The position numbers and the translations under genes were made by a program. From positions 1,042,001-1,106,000 of the forward strand of contig NC_058051.1 of NCBI RefSeq assembly GCF_020085105.1: DNA of 64,000 bases. Reading direction: 5' to 3'. The DNA comes from Siniperca chuatsi (lineage: Eukaryota; Chordata; Actinopteri; Centrarchiformes; Sinipercidae). Under the pieces are notes generated by a model, which saw nothing but the letters and a program-made list of their open reading frames with translations, was not told where the DNA came from and searched no databases. This document shows positions 1-12,000 of the stretch, in pieces (within the stretch, counting starts at the first letter, position 1; every line of letters begins with the position of its first letter).

Positions 1-710
1 AAGACTGGTGCTGACAGGGGGGCTCTAGAAATGGCAATGTCCACCACTTTGATCCACACCATCTCAATAACTATTGGATGGATTACCATGGAATTTCGTA
101 AAAATATTTTCAGTCCCCAGAGGATGAATCCTAATCACTTTTCATCTGTCGCCACCACGATTAGGGCTGTACCGAATGTCTTATTTTTTTACATTCGAAG
201 CTTCGAATGTCTGTCATCATATTTTATAACGTCATCACCCTAATAAAAACTTTTAAACCCAAGCACCCAAAGTCAGCTGAATGTCCGTGGGCAAGTCGTT
301 TAACGTCACCTGACGCACAAATCATGGCTGGAACAGTGTTGTGTGGCCCAGTGTTGCTGCAGATATTCATGGTGCGAAGCAGATGAACCCTAATACTTTT
401 CCTTCAGCACCACTAGCAGGTCATTTCAATTTTAAATGTGTCTAACAATTGCTTTATGACCAAATACCCGCAAAACTAATGACATTCCCATCAGTCTCAG
501 CTGCACTTTGTGTTTAGTGCTAATTAGCAGGCTAATACGCTAAACTAACAGGGTTAACGTGTAAACATTACCTGATAAACATCAGCATGTTAGCATTGTC
601 ATTGTGAGCCCGTTAGAATCCTGATGTTAGCATTTAGCTAAAAGCACCGCTTTGCCTACGTACAGCTTCACAGAGCTGCTAGCATGACTGACGTCTCGCA
701 GTCTTGTTAA
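1..710. repeat. Teleost dispersed repeat
   Basis: This stretch is rich in 'gttagcat', 'gctaa' and 'tgatgttagcatttagc' words and includes 'cagcttcacagagctgctag'. These are characteristic of a very common interspersed repeat in percomorph genomes. No gene is visible. It lies beyond the last renbp exon I can see, so it is probably renbp intron sequence. The identification is by remembered consensus, not a search. Confidence 0.5.
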
Positions 711-1448
711 TGTATGGGCACTGCTTTAAACTGGAGGCAGGTATGCCCCACAGCCTATTTTCATTGTTACAGCATAGATTATTGTATCGAAGGCTCAATT
801 TTGTTAAACAATTAAAAGGTTTTAGGCGGACATGGGTGCATTTACGAATTAAGACTGAAGGGCTAAAAGTCTATCAGTCTCAGTTTGTAGAGGGGAAAAA
901 CATACAGTACAAAACACACAAAGTAAAATTAATATTATGAATTTGCTATTGGTATATTTTGATATATCTTCAGATAAGGTCGTGTAAACTACATATCACT
1001 GTATTTCCTAGCGAGTACTAGATATTAAGTGGTCTGAGTGTCACACTGTCACAACAATGTCAAAATGAGATTTGGGACCATTTTGGGGGAACCATGATCC
1101 AAATGTGCAAAAAATGGGGAACTAGTTTTACCGTAGCTTGACGAGTTTCAACATCTGTTTCTGTTTTTGCACTATCAGCATAAAAGTAGCACAGATCCAG
1201 TACATGTAACATTTATCCTCTTTAAGCCAGGATTGCTGTGTCTACAGAGAAGCTCAGATCCAATGAATCCCCCATGCAGCTCTAAAATACTGCAGTATGC
1301 ACGTGATTAAGTGATTTGTTACTCATAGATGAAGGTCAGTTCATCCCCACAATATGAAAATGTTGTTTAAATGAACATACAGATGATTTTATAATTCTTG
1401 GAGTCATAGCAATCAGCGTTTTTTTGTTCCACTGAAAATTCTTCGTAC

Positions 1449-3827
1449 CTGCATGTCCTTGTCAGCAGTGACTCTGCTCAGCTCATCCATGGCCATGATG
1501 TAGAAACACTCACTGAATATAGTCCTCTGAATTTTGACTGCTTTACCATCTCTCGTTAAGCAGAAGGCACACTTCCACTGGCCACTGCTGCCGCTGGACA
1601 CACGAGCAAACTTCCTCAGGAATGCTGCTCCTAAGATGCAAACAGAACAAAGGAACATTAGCTAACGATTAGACATTCAGACACAGGTGGAACATGCAAA
1701 TGTTTGTTACGACGTGACAGGACCGTCACAGAAAGACGATGCTGGCACGTTTGTGCTGCTGGAGAACAGTGGATAACAAAAAAACAACACATCACCGAAC
1801 ACAAATTGAGCCTAGAAATACAACAACCAACAGCTGGGTTTTAAGTGTTATGTAGTGGAAATGTTCGTCAATATATTGTTGTCATGTGAAAGATGTTTAA
1901 CTCCAAATCTTAGCTGAGTACATGTTTTGATCTCAATTAAGAGAAGCTACGCTGCTCTGTGGGCACATCCTGCTGCCGCTGGCCTTTCAAAGCTTCCTAA
2001 CATCACAAATAAATGGTGGTCAAGCTAAAAGCATTTGGTTCCTGTTAAAGGTGACATTTTGTAGATCCAAGGTTTCCACTCAACAGTGAGGACATGTTGT
2101 GCACTTCACTGTGTGCAGACAGTACAGAGGAAACACTATCATGACTGCCATTAATCACCTAAGTCTACAGAGAACACAGCGCTGCACCATCTGTTGCAAA
2201 GATCTACCTGTGGATGTGTGAGTTCACATCAAACAAATGTTAGGCTCCAGCTTAGTAACAGCTTAATCAACTGCGAAGAACTAATTAGTCTCTAATTTGC
2301 ACTCTGTGTTTAGCTACATTTTAAATGTTAAATTATTTTTATTTACAAATGTTGCCAACGGATGCATTCTGATGACTCGGGGGAGGGTCATTTGTAAAAA
2401 TATTAAAGCTCTGCTAGCAGCTTCTCGAGGCGGCCATCTTCATTACACACAATAATATGAAAGTCATGACTTTGCTGTCGCTCCAGAGGCTCACCAGTAC
2501 TGAGGCTAAACTGATCTGGGCTCATTAAAACAAAAGGGTCCATCCTCTGGGGAGCATGAGTGTCAAACATAAATAGAAACCAACACTGGCGAGGTTGGCC
2601 GGTCCAGACTGAAACACGCTTGCTGTGAAAACGTATTGTGTCAACGTCTCCTCATTCAATGGTTCGAAGATATCTTACGAAAAGTAATGCTCCATTTTTC
2701 GTGCATAATCCTACGAATGTCCAGCAACCAGCAACAGGCGCACCGGACCTTCGTCGTCATGGTAACAATGAACACGTGGTTAACGTTGTGAAACGGTCGT
2801 AGTTTGGTTAGGTTTAGGAAAAGCTCACGGCTACAGTTAAAATAAGTAAGTCACGTGATGTAAACACATAAGTCATGCGAAGTAAATCAAGTAACTTAAA
2901 ATAAAAACATGGACCATGATGCTCTTTATACTTCCTCCTTTGATCCCGTCATAATGACTGAGGCCACTCGAGGTCGCCGCCTAATGATAAATGTAACTGC
3001 CTCGTGGCTCCCGATTACGTGGGTTATAGACGAATTATAGTGCATTACTTTTCGTAGGTGTAACTATGAAAAGTGAATGAGAACAGCCTCTTTGTGTAAG
3101 TGGAAAGTTCAGCATTATGTTGATGCTAGATGACATCAGGATTCATGCTCTGGGCTCCGTGAATATGAATATACAGCAAATGTCATCTCAGTCTGGCAGG
3201 AGACTGTTGATATATCTCACTCTGGTGAACGAGACTAACAAATGCTGTGTAGCTTTTGATGAACCCAGTTCTTGGTGGTGGTCTCGGACCTGTTCTGACT
3301 CAACAGGTTAAACCAGCAGAATCAACTTTACATTCACACACACCGGCTTTTGCTGCTTCAAGGATTTCAGGCTTGCGGAAGCGATCCATGGTTCTGTACA
3401 GGCGACAATACATCCACACCTGTGAAAGACACAAGACAAAATATTCACATCTGTTGACCACATTTCATACAGTGGATTAGTTGTTCTCCACAGCCAGTGT
3501 CACTGCAGAGACTTACCTGCCGACCCTGCAGCCAGACGTACTTCAGCTCATCGTAAACCTTCCCATCCCTCCCAATACAAGTGAAGAAGCCTCTGAAACA
3601 GGAAGACTCGAGTTCATCACATGCATACAGACTGCAAGCACACTACAAACAGTTGATAGTATTACTTAAAGCCACAAGCAGACCATATTTTCATTTCCAA
3701 AGCATTCACATGTGTAACTTCAGTACCCATGTTCAGTGTCATGAGAGTATTTGAGCCAGAAGTCCACTACTTTGTCCAGTTCTGTGCGAATCCGCTGTCG
3801 GCACTCCTCCAGCTGCAGCGCAGACAT
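1449..3827 (-). CDS. renbp: N-acylglucosamine 2-epimerase (renin-binding protein), 5' four exons
   Basis: Cytosolic enzyme that interconverts N-acetylglucosamine and N-acetylmannosamine, feeding or draining sialic-acid synthesis; the mammalian protein also binds renin. Four coding exons are visible on the minus strand: 3827-3727 (ATG; 33 codons+2), 3592-3517, 3419-3344 and 1630-1449, all with AG acceptors and GT donors and compatible phases, 145 codons in total. Diagnostic blocks are [38 protein letters not shown], then [20 protein letters not shown] and [11 protein letters not shown], collinear with the vertebrate RENBP N-terminus. The alpha/alpha-barrel continues off the left edge (family length about 400 residues), so this is a partial gene. 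The start is chosen because the [13 protein letters not shown] block follows at the usual distance. The first donor (GTACTG) is weak. A 5'-UTR splice acceptor (TTTTTGAAAG) may precede the ATG. Confidence 0.93.
1631..2640 (-). other. renbp intron 3, proximal part
   Basis: No exon, RNA gene or clear repeat is recognised here. It is the stretch between coding exon 4 and the inverted-repeat element in the same intron. Confidence 0.6.
2646..3084. mobile_element. Non-autonomous DNA transposon (MITE-like) with terminal inverted repeats
   Basis: The left end (about 2646-2690) and right end (about 3042-3084) are inverted copies. The inner 'acgaaaagtaatgc' on the left matches 'gcattacttttcgt' on the right, and the outer 'ctcattca' matches 'tgaatgag', with the middle of the repeat degraded. 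The 0.35-kb interior has no coding capacity. The element sits in renbp intron 3. The superfamily was not determined. Confidence 0.65.
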
Positions 3828-4720
3828 CGTTCCTTTCAAAAAGAACATGAACATCAGTTTGGGATAACAGGTTTGATGTTTGACACTCCCTTGTTTACTC
3901 TTGCCTTACTTACAAGAATATTTAACACCTTGCGGAACACGAATGCAGACACTGAATCAAGTCTTCTGGTAAATTTGGGATATTATTTAGAACAAAAGTA
4001 ATCTTGTTAAATAATAAATGTGACGAAATTGGCTCACTGTCATCCTCAGCTGCATATTTGGGTAAAACAATCATAAAAGGTATATATAATAAGTATCACA
4101 CCACTGCTTAAAGTTGAGCTTAGCTTGGTGTACTGGCTGCAGGCTGAATTTAAGACTGCTCTGTTCAGACCTGTCTACTTTGCCCACATGTAAGGCAACA
4201 TTCATTTGACAGATGTTTGAAAGGAGTGTATCAGTTTGTTGGTGTTTAGTCTGATATGGGGCCAATATCGCAGCTATATAATTCGCGAACACGTGTGGAC
4301 AGCTGTGGAACTGTAAGTGTACAAGAATCTGTAAATGTAAAGCGTAATGTAAATGTTTTTTTTATTAAATGAATAAAAAGTATTTAGTGGGAAAGACAGA
4401 GAATTGGCTCTCTCTATTGTCATTTTCCATGTGACCTTTGCTGGTGTCTAACTTCTGCAAATTCTAGCCGTCTGTCTGTCTGTCGCCGGAGGTTTTCAAG
4501 ATTTCCCACCGCAGACATCGCTGCCTCTTCGTCCTTCGTGTGTGGAAAGCGTTAAGACGTTTAAATGGAGACACAAATCATTTGCATGTGCACAATGTTG
4601 ACGCAGTGTGGAAATCTCAGCTGCATTTTGTTGTGTCACTAAATAAAAGCCCAGTTATTTATGATTCCTAACTGTGTGCCTGCACTCGTGCTCATTTAAC
4701 CGTCACTGCTATCAAAACAC
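3828..4720. other. renbp upstream region
   Basis: The region 5' of the renbp ATG may hold a non-coding first exon and promoter, because an acceptor-like TTTTTGAAAG lies directly upstream of the start. No TATA box or confident first exon could be fixed. Confidence 0.35.
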
Positions 4721-4721
4721 A

Positions 4722-4770
<49 letters not shown>
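4722..4770. repeat. (CT)n-(TA)n compound microsatellite
   Basis: About 25 bp of CT dinucleotides run directly into about 24 bp of TA dinucleotides. Confidence 0.95.
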
Positions 4771-4799
4771 AACTGTATTTTGGAATATTTCTACACTGC

Positions 4800-5452
4800 C
4801 AACTCGACATCTTCTCTCTCCAGTAGTTCTGTGCTTTCTCGTCTCTCTCCTCTCTCCTTCTGTCACTTTCAGCAGGTATTTCTGCCTCCAGAGCTGCAGA
4901 GTCTGGATCTGTGGTTGTGGGCCACCTGCTGCCCCCGTGTTCCTGCAGAGTCTGGATCTGTGGTTGTGGGCCACCTGCTGCCCCCCGTGTTCCTGCAGAG
5001 TCTGGATCTGTGGTTGTGGGCCACCTGCTGCCCCCGTGTTCCTGCAGAGTCTGGATCTGTGGACAACTGCTACTACAGTTGTCGACAACTGCTACTACAG
5101 TTGTCGTTATTGGCTCTGTTACTGATGCTGACATTATTCTTCCTATAGCTGTCATTCCTATTATTACTAATTTATTAATATTAACACTACCATTACATTA
5201 TTACTATTTTAAAATTCTAGGTGGTATTTGCATTGTGCCCCCCCCTCCTCTTTGGTTCTGCTCAAGGTTTCTGCCTCTTAAAGGAAGTTTTTTCTTGCAG
5301 CTGTTGCCAAGTGCTTGCTCATGGTGGGATTTGTTGGGTCTCTGTAATTAATATTATAAAGAGTTCGGTCTCGACCTGCTCTGGAGGAAAAGTGCAGTGA
5401 GATAACTTCTGTTATGAACTGGCGCTATATAAATACAACTGAACTGAATTGA
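4800..5452 (+). mobile_element. 3' region of an L2-like LINE (common teleost element)
   Basis: It contains the conserved fish-LINE 3' words 'ggtttctgcctcttaaagg', 'gccaagtgcttgctcatgg', 'ttgttgggtctctgtaa', 'gacctgctctgg' and 'ggcgctatataaatacaact', ending in a 'gaactgaattgaa' tail. No ORF remains. The same tail recurs at 17.26-17.37, 36.90-37.02, 48.04-48.11 (inverted) and 48.72-48.94 kb (inverted). The L2-type assignment is from remembered consensus. Confidence 0.7.
4896..5104. repeat. Minisatellite inside the LINE tail (about 49 bp, 4 copies) plus a 22-bp palindromic doublet
   Basis: The unit 'gagtctggatctgtggttg' followed by 'tgggccacctgctgccccc' and 'gtgttcctgca' is repeated about four times. 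It is followed by two copies of a 22-mer beginning 'gacaactg' and ending 'cagttgtc', which is itself an 8-bp inverted repeat. The repeat length gives open frames on both strands that are not genes. Confidence 0.85.
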
Positions 5453-5941
5453 AAGTTCCTTTGTAGATTAATACTCACACACAACACATGTGATCAGTTT
5501 ATATGAAACACTGTTACAGATTACACAACAGGATAGAAAGTAGTTAAGCACCTCCACCACCTAATATAGACATTCTGCATAATCTGTATTTCTACAGACA
5601 ATTAGCTGATAATACCTTTTAAATGTACATTTTAACTCCAGGACTTTAACTTATAATACAGTATTTTGACTGTCCTGTTATTACTGATAAAGTTTTTTTG
5701 TTTTTTTGTGACTTTAACTTTGAAGACTGAACGCACAAACCGGAATATTGTCATCTTGCTTTGCCAGCTTGTCGCATCTTTAGCCATAAAAAAAAATCAG
5801 TAGTCAAGTGAGCTGTAGCCATATCTTAGTTTGGAAAGTACAGCGTGCTGTCCTGCAGTGCTCAGTGAGAAGACCAAGCCTCTTACCTCCGGGTCCAGCA
5901 GCTCAGACGGAGCAGAGACGTCCTGCAGCTGGTCTGGTCTG

Positions 5942-5986
5942 TGTGACCAGCTGTCATGTGACCAGCTGTCATGTGACCAGCTGCTG
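5942..5986. repeat. 15-bp tandem repeat, 3 copies
   Basis: The unit 'tgtgaccagctgtca' occurs twice exactly and a third time with a changed end ('tgtgaccagctgctg'). Confidence 0.85.
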
Positions 5987-7459
5987 CTGCAGAGGCTCTG
6001 CCGGAGGAAGTGGAAGCGGATCACAGCGAGGACGGACTGATCCTGCTGAAGTCAATGCGACTCTGAAGCAACAGAGTGGAATTTGCACATGTGGCAGAAA
6101 ATGTAGATTACATTATTGTTTTGAAGATCCTGCAGGACAGAGGTCAGGAAGTGGACCAGGAGGGGGTTCACAGTCATGTTAGCAATGCGAGGGAGAACAG
6201 GGCATATTATTAGAGAAATCAAACAAGAAAAACGGAATAAAGATTTTTTAAATATCAGAAAATCGGAGTAAATATAAAAACGAATAGATAAACAGAAACT
6301 CGTGTTCAGGCTACAGAACACATTCAACATACAGACAAACTGCGTGTTAACACAGATTGAAACAAGTAAAAAGGTCTTACACTCATACTGGAGGCAAGGA
6401 CATAATAAACAGTTTATTATTAATAGTTATATTGTTTTTCCAGTGTAGGAAATACCAAATGCACAACTTGGATTCTGATATGAAGTAATATCAATAAATA
6501 TCCACCATTTGTAATTCTAATAGCAATAAACAATACACATTTTTAGACCCTGCTCTTTGCTCTCATTTTTAAAAATAGTGGTGCAAAGGGCAACATGACT
6601 GATGTGAAGTTTCTGCAGGGGGGGGGGGCAGAATACATGAAGCACAACACAACGGCAGGCTAAGCAACATGAGAACAAGACTCGTAGTTCCCTCAGCGAG
6701 TCACCCTGTTTACGGCTGCAGGTACCAGGAGCCCTCCTGGCCCCCAGGGACCTGTACCTGCGCCCAGTGGGCAGTACAGTGAAGTACACTGAGTGGGTGT
6801 GTGATGTCCTGTGCTAGCAGCACAATAATGCTACTGTACTCTGATCATGACTGCATGTAAGCAGCAAAACTGAAAACTTCCCTTAATATTCCCCTTGATT
6901 CGAATAATCCAGAGACCACCTTAGTGTAAATGACTCAGTGTAATAACCAGTCTGCAACGGATCGAGCGACACTGTCTCTCTAATATCAGCTTTTGGGCGA
7001 CGACAAAAGCTACAGCTGGCCACTTGTTATGTAGCAGTCCAGACCGAACCGCTATTACACCAAGTGACGTGTGTCCGAACGCGAGTTCTCACCATCAACC
7101 CCAGACAAGACTTTAATGTCAGCCATCTGTATACAGTGCAGCACACAGAGGAACAAAACAGTGTTTCCCCAAACTTTCTGTACGGTGTCAGAGCATAACA
7201 AACAGTGATGAATGAATACATTAATATGTTCTCTTAGACACACACGATTCAAAGAACGTACAGTTTTGTTGTGATTGGGTTAAAACATTAATACACATAC
7301 AAGAAGCTTTCTGAAGGTCTATCAAGTCTGTGTATATCGTGTGCTACACAGAGTGAAACAAGACGCTATTACTGATGGTATTCAGCTTTTTCACAAATGT
7401 CTTTGGGAGGAAATGTTGTGACTGGAGACATGAAGGGTTCCTGCTGTGTTGTTGAGAAA

Positions 7460-7473
7460 CCAGCAGGGGGCAG
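7460..7473 (+). promoter_or_regulatory. CTCF-type binding motif
   Basis: CCAGCAGGGGGCAG matches the vertebrate CTCF core CCASYAGRKGGCRS at every position. It lies between the divergent renbp and tmem272-like genes, a plausible boundary position. A motif match alone does not prove occupancy. Confidence 0.5.
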
Positions 7474-9068
7474 CACGAACGGTCCACTGTACCAGCATAC
7501 GAGCTTCCTCTACTACCTGTCATTTGTTCATTTGCCACCAAAGACATAAAAACATACGGAGCTCATAGTCGTAGCAGTAATTATAAAGACACAGTACCAA
7601 AAGCAGCTGGCGGTCCACTGACTCCTGCTCCGTGACCTTTGACCTCTTCCCAGTGGATGCTGTGACTGGTTTTGGTGGCGTTCACAGACTGCGTGACGTA
7701 GTGCTCTGATCAGGTCATCTCACGATGCTGAGTCACTCAAAACTGCAATAAGAAAACCAAAGTGGCACAATCTTCAGTCATGCTGCGAGCCACACTGGGA
7801 CGACATGCGTTCACTGGTGTAATGATCAGTGCATCATCACGGGTGTGATTCCTGTGCTGGGGAACGTTTTAGTGTGCGCAACGTGCCGTCCTCATTTAGT
7901 ACAAAAGAGACGTCTGACTACTCTGAAGAGCCAAAGAATACAAAGACATTATACAATAATTACATGACCATTTTCACATTAAAGCAGCACTGATCAATAT
8001 TTCTTTATGAAGATTGTGTCAGATAACTATGTGCTTTGTAAAAATGGGTCGCTCGTAGTGACACGTAGTGACATCCCAGAGTCATCCCCTACTCTGCAGT
8101 TCGCTTCAGCTCTACGGAGCTTTTTTGCCTCTTTCAGCTCGTTGTTTTGGTTTCATTTCACTTTTAATATTTCAGGAGAGGAGTTGATTGAGATGTTGAT
8201 GTGTTCACCTGAGTCTCCTTCAGTTATCACTGTGGCTCAGAGCAATGAGCTTAACGAGCAGCAATGGGTAGTAGTGCTTGGAGGACTTTTTGTGCTGGGT
8301 TTCGCCTCTCAGGCTGTGTGCAGCCTGAAAGGAATACCTGCAGACACTACTGCAAGACACTAGGCTTAATTATATATCCTGGGTGGCCAAAAATGCTTGG
8401 AGCAACAGCGGCCTGAATCTGGCACACCTGGTTGCCAAATGACTTGGGATGAATGGCATGCCAATTCCAAGAGCCACTATTAGCCAAAAAGGCAAAACTA
8501 GCCTGCGTGACCCTTTCTGAATGGGCCACACTTTGTAAAAGCAGCATGTTGTGGCAGTGGGGGAGCAGAGCGAGAGCGAGGAGTAGGTTGAGTTGGCATA
8601 CGAGGACTAAAGGCGTGTTGGTCATCTAGGCTTGCTGTTAACAGAGAGAAGGTAACATCTTTTAATGGCTCCCCCTCACATCCCACTTGTACCCCTGGTA
8701 ATGGGATTACTATTAGCATCAGTTGTAGCAGTAGAAGTGTTGGTATTGCAGTAATATTGTGATTTTGACTCAATAGAGGAAAATCCTTGCTTACATGTTC
8801 GCCGCTGAGGTGTTGTAATTTAGCACCATGTTGGCCAACAACACAGCCCGACTCTCAGTTGTTCTAACAGACCCAGTAGAAGACAGACGGTAAGACATTT
8901 GACTTTCCTTCCTAACATGTAACTCTTCATGTGATCTCTTAAACGCGTATCTTAGTCAATCAGCCAGTGACTCTCTTGGAAAGTGTCCAGCAGCGTCGTC
9001 TGCTCACCTGTGGTGAAGGAGCCTCTCTCTGCTACAGCGGATCACTGCAGCCTGTAATCTGTGTCAGA

Positions 9069-12000
9069 ATGTCAGGGAACTTCCTGGGGAAGTGTTTATG
9101 TAGCATGCTGGGCATAGGTGCATTTATTGCAGGTAAGTAATTGCAAACATTAAGCACAGAACAAGAACAACTAGATTTATTAACACTGAATTTTAAACCT
9201 TCTCTATGTCCTCCTTTAGGATGCATCTTTCTGCTTGTAACAGCTTTCCCAATTGTCCAGATCGCTTTAGGTAAGTGAGCCACTGTCATAGTTTTTTTTA
9301 CATGTTGTGGTGTAAATCTGTAGTACACATCAGTGAGCACACTCAAATTTAATGACATGTTAACCACTATAGCTTAAGACTGTGTACAAAACAGAAAACC
9401 ACTATATTCCACATCAGAGTTCACTGAAACTGAACCACTACTACACTGTTCACAGTGTCTTGTAAACCATTTGAAAAACGTGGCTAAAGCTCCCCTTTTG
9501 GAAACTAGTCATCGCAGCCTCGTGTCGGTTTTAGTTCAATTAAGAACGCATTTTTATTGTCTTACTTACATTTTTATCGAGGCATGCAAAGTGATCATTC
9601 GCTGTACATCAGGCAGAAGCTATAGTGTACATATGACCTATAATTCCATGTATTATGCAAATAATGGTAAATGTTTGGTTGTAACCAATAAAAATTTAGT
9701 TCAGGTCATGTGGTGTTCAGAACATGTACGAACAAATCTTTATCAATGAATGTGCAAAGTGAAGTGACTGTACCGAATCACCAGTGTCCCTGACCGAATC
9801 AGTAGCTTTCAGCAGCGGAGCTCCTCACTGGCGACTGTGAGCTCTGCTGTCAGCATATTAAAGGAGCGAAAGCCACTGAAACTGTCATAATGTGAAAAGT
9901 CAGTCGTACATAACAGGCTGCTGAGCTGTCAATGTCTGACGACGATTTCGCCTCTGGGGGCAACGGCCAATGTTTCGGGGCTTCCGGTGTAGCCAGCGGA
10001 TAACGGATATCCGGGCCAAGATTTCCTCTTCTGTGCGCTGGTCATTGTTTAAAGGCCGATTAGCAACTTCAGAAAGAGAATATCAATGCAGATACATTTA
10101 AAAAAAAAAAAAAAAAAAAAGTGAATAAAAAGTTAATCTCTAGGGTTCCAAGACTGATAAAAAGCTAAATCGTCATCAGACGATAGCCGAAGGGTTCCGA
10201 GCTTTCATTTTGGCCAATGCGTTCTGCCTCTTTTGCTCTCCACACTGACTGTTTACCTGCATGCAACCAAAGCCCACTCAAACGTGATAGGTCAATACTA
10301 CAAAAGGAAATCAGAACGTTTCCGATACCAAAATCTTGTCCCTTGCCTACAGATATCTAAGATAAGAGCTGTTAACTTTATGTGCAGTGCTTGTGAAGGC
10401 TCGTTTTGTTCTGAACTGAACTTGATGTACGCAGCGTGATGAGAGTGATGAATCTGAACCACAACAGTAAACAAGCTGTGGGGCGTAAAACCAAAACAAC
10501 GAGCTGAAAGACGCTAAAAAGCTCTGTAGAGCTGTGGGGTCGGTTTGTCACTACCAGTAACACCTTCGACATTACACAGAATCATGTGAGCTATTGTACG
10601 CGTTTGCATGGTGCAGCTTTAAAATCTATGCATATATCAGTAGAATCTGGTAAATCACATTTTTTTTTCTTGGGGTTACAAGAAATTCACTACAGTGTAT
10701 TTTCACTGACTACAGAACTGAATTGTTAAAAGGTAATTTCCTGCGTGATACGAGTTTTTGCCCATTTCTCTGCCAGCAATCTCTGCAAATTCTATTTTTA
10801 CATGAACAATTGAATGTATTTGCAAATCGCTTTATCACTAATGTTCATTCATCTCGATAAAGAAGATGTCTAATTCAATCTGTTGATAAATCCAGAAGTG
10901 CGCTACACCGTATTCAAGCATTAAAGGGTCGCTTCAACACAAAACCATATTTTCTATCTGTCTGTATGGCGAGATACCAGTAGGTGTAAGAAACACAATG
11001 AAAATACAATGCAATTTCATTTTGCTAATGAAAAAACCCAAAAAAAAAAACAACTGTTTAAGCAGGAAAGGGCCTCGCTGACATTACAGGAGTGTCCTGG
11101 CCAAGATGCGTTCACTTACTGAAGCGCCTTTGAACGGTGATGCGACCGCTCATCCTTTGAACAAACTACACATTCAGTGACTACGAATCTTTGAACTGAT
11201 TCAAAATGAACAAAGTGATTCATAATTTCCACCTCTACTCTTGAATAACGCAGTCCTTAGTTTTAATAGTGTATCCGTATAGTAAGTAGTTATTACATGA
11301 GAAATTATAATTTTTTATTGTTAATGTATCATATCAAGTCAGTATTTCAATTTATTTCATGTTACCATGTTTAGGTTTGGTTTTGTTTGCTTTGAGGCTG
11401 AGGGGAATGCCATTAATTTTGCAGGTATTTAGTCATAAATCAAACTATTGGATGATTAAATTATTTTTGCTGATGAATCAATTGATAGTGTAATACAGTG
11501 ATGTTGTCGTATGTGCTGTGTAGTGGTATGTGGACACAAAAGCAGATGAGCAGGAAGCGGTATCAGGGTGAAATAGCCGGAGGGCTACAGTGTTTATTGG
11601 GTGCTGGTATGCAGGCAAGTACAGGCAGACCGGTAATGAACAGACAAAAGGCAGATTGGTTACCGGCTGGCAGTGGTGGAAGCAGGGGAGTGAGTCCAAG
11701 GTGGCAAACAGTTCACAAGGGAGCAGGCGAAATACAAAACTCCAGGATCCAGCCAAGGTCCAAGGGAGACAAAGAATCCAAAAAACAGAACTCACGGTAA
11801 AACTGCCGGGCTACTGGGCACTGGAACCAGGTACAACAAAACGTACACCAAACGGCGACACTCACAAGACAGGAACAAAAACTCAGCAGAAACAACACCA
11901 TGTGAAACAACGATGATCCAACGCTGAACAAAAACAGAGACACGGACTAAATACCCTAGGGGAGGTGAGACAACAAGACACAGGTGCAAACAATCAAGGA

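Larger units (their letters stand above)
5453..9068. other. Intergenic region between renbp and the tmem272-like gene
   Basis: No convincing gene was found. It holds a 15-bp tandem repeat (5942-5986), an 11-G run near 6618-6628, a CTCF-type site (7460-7473) and presumably the divergent promoters of both neighbours. Open frames here (for example about 8007-8363) resemble no family I recognise and have no splice context. Confidence 0.5.

Noticed and set aside
4490-4535. Minus-strand ATG TCT GCG (4,5xx), which resembles the first codons of renbp, as an alternative renbp start
   Set aside because: Splicing it to the known exon would be out of frame, and the frame stops after 16 codons. The resemblance is only nine bases.
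8007-8363. 118-codon plus-strand frame upstream of the tmem272-like gene
   Set aside because: No family resemblance, no splice signals and no conservation partner in the window.
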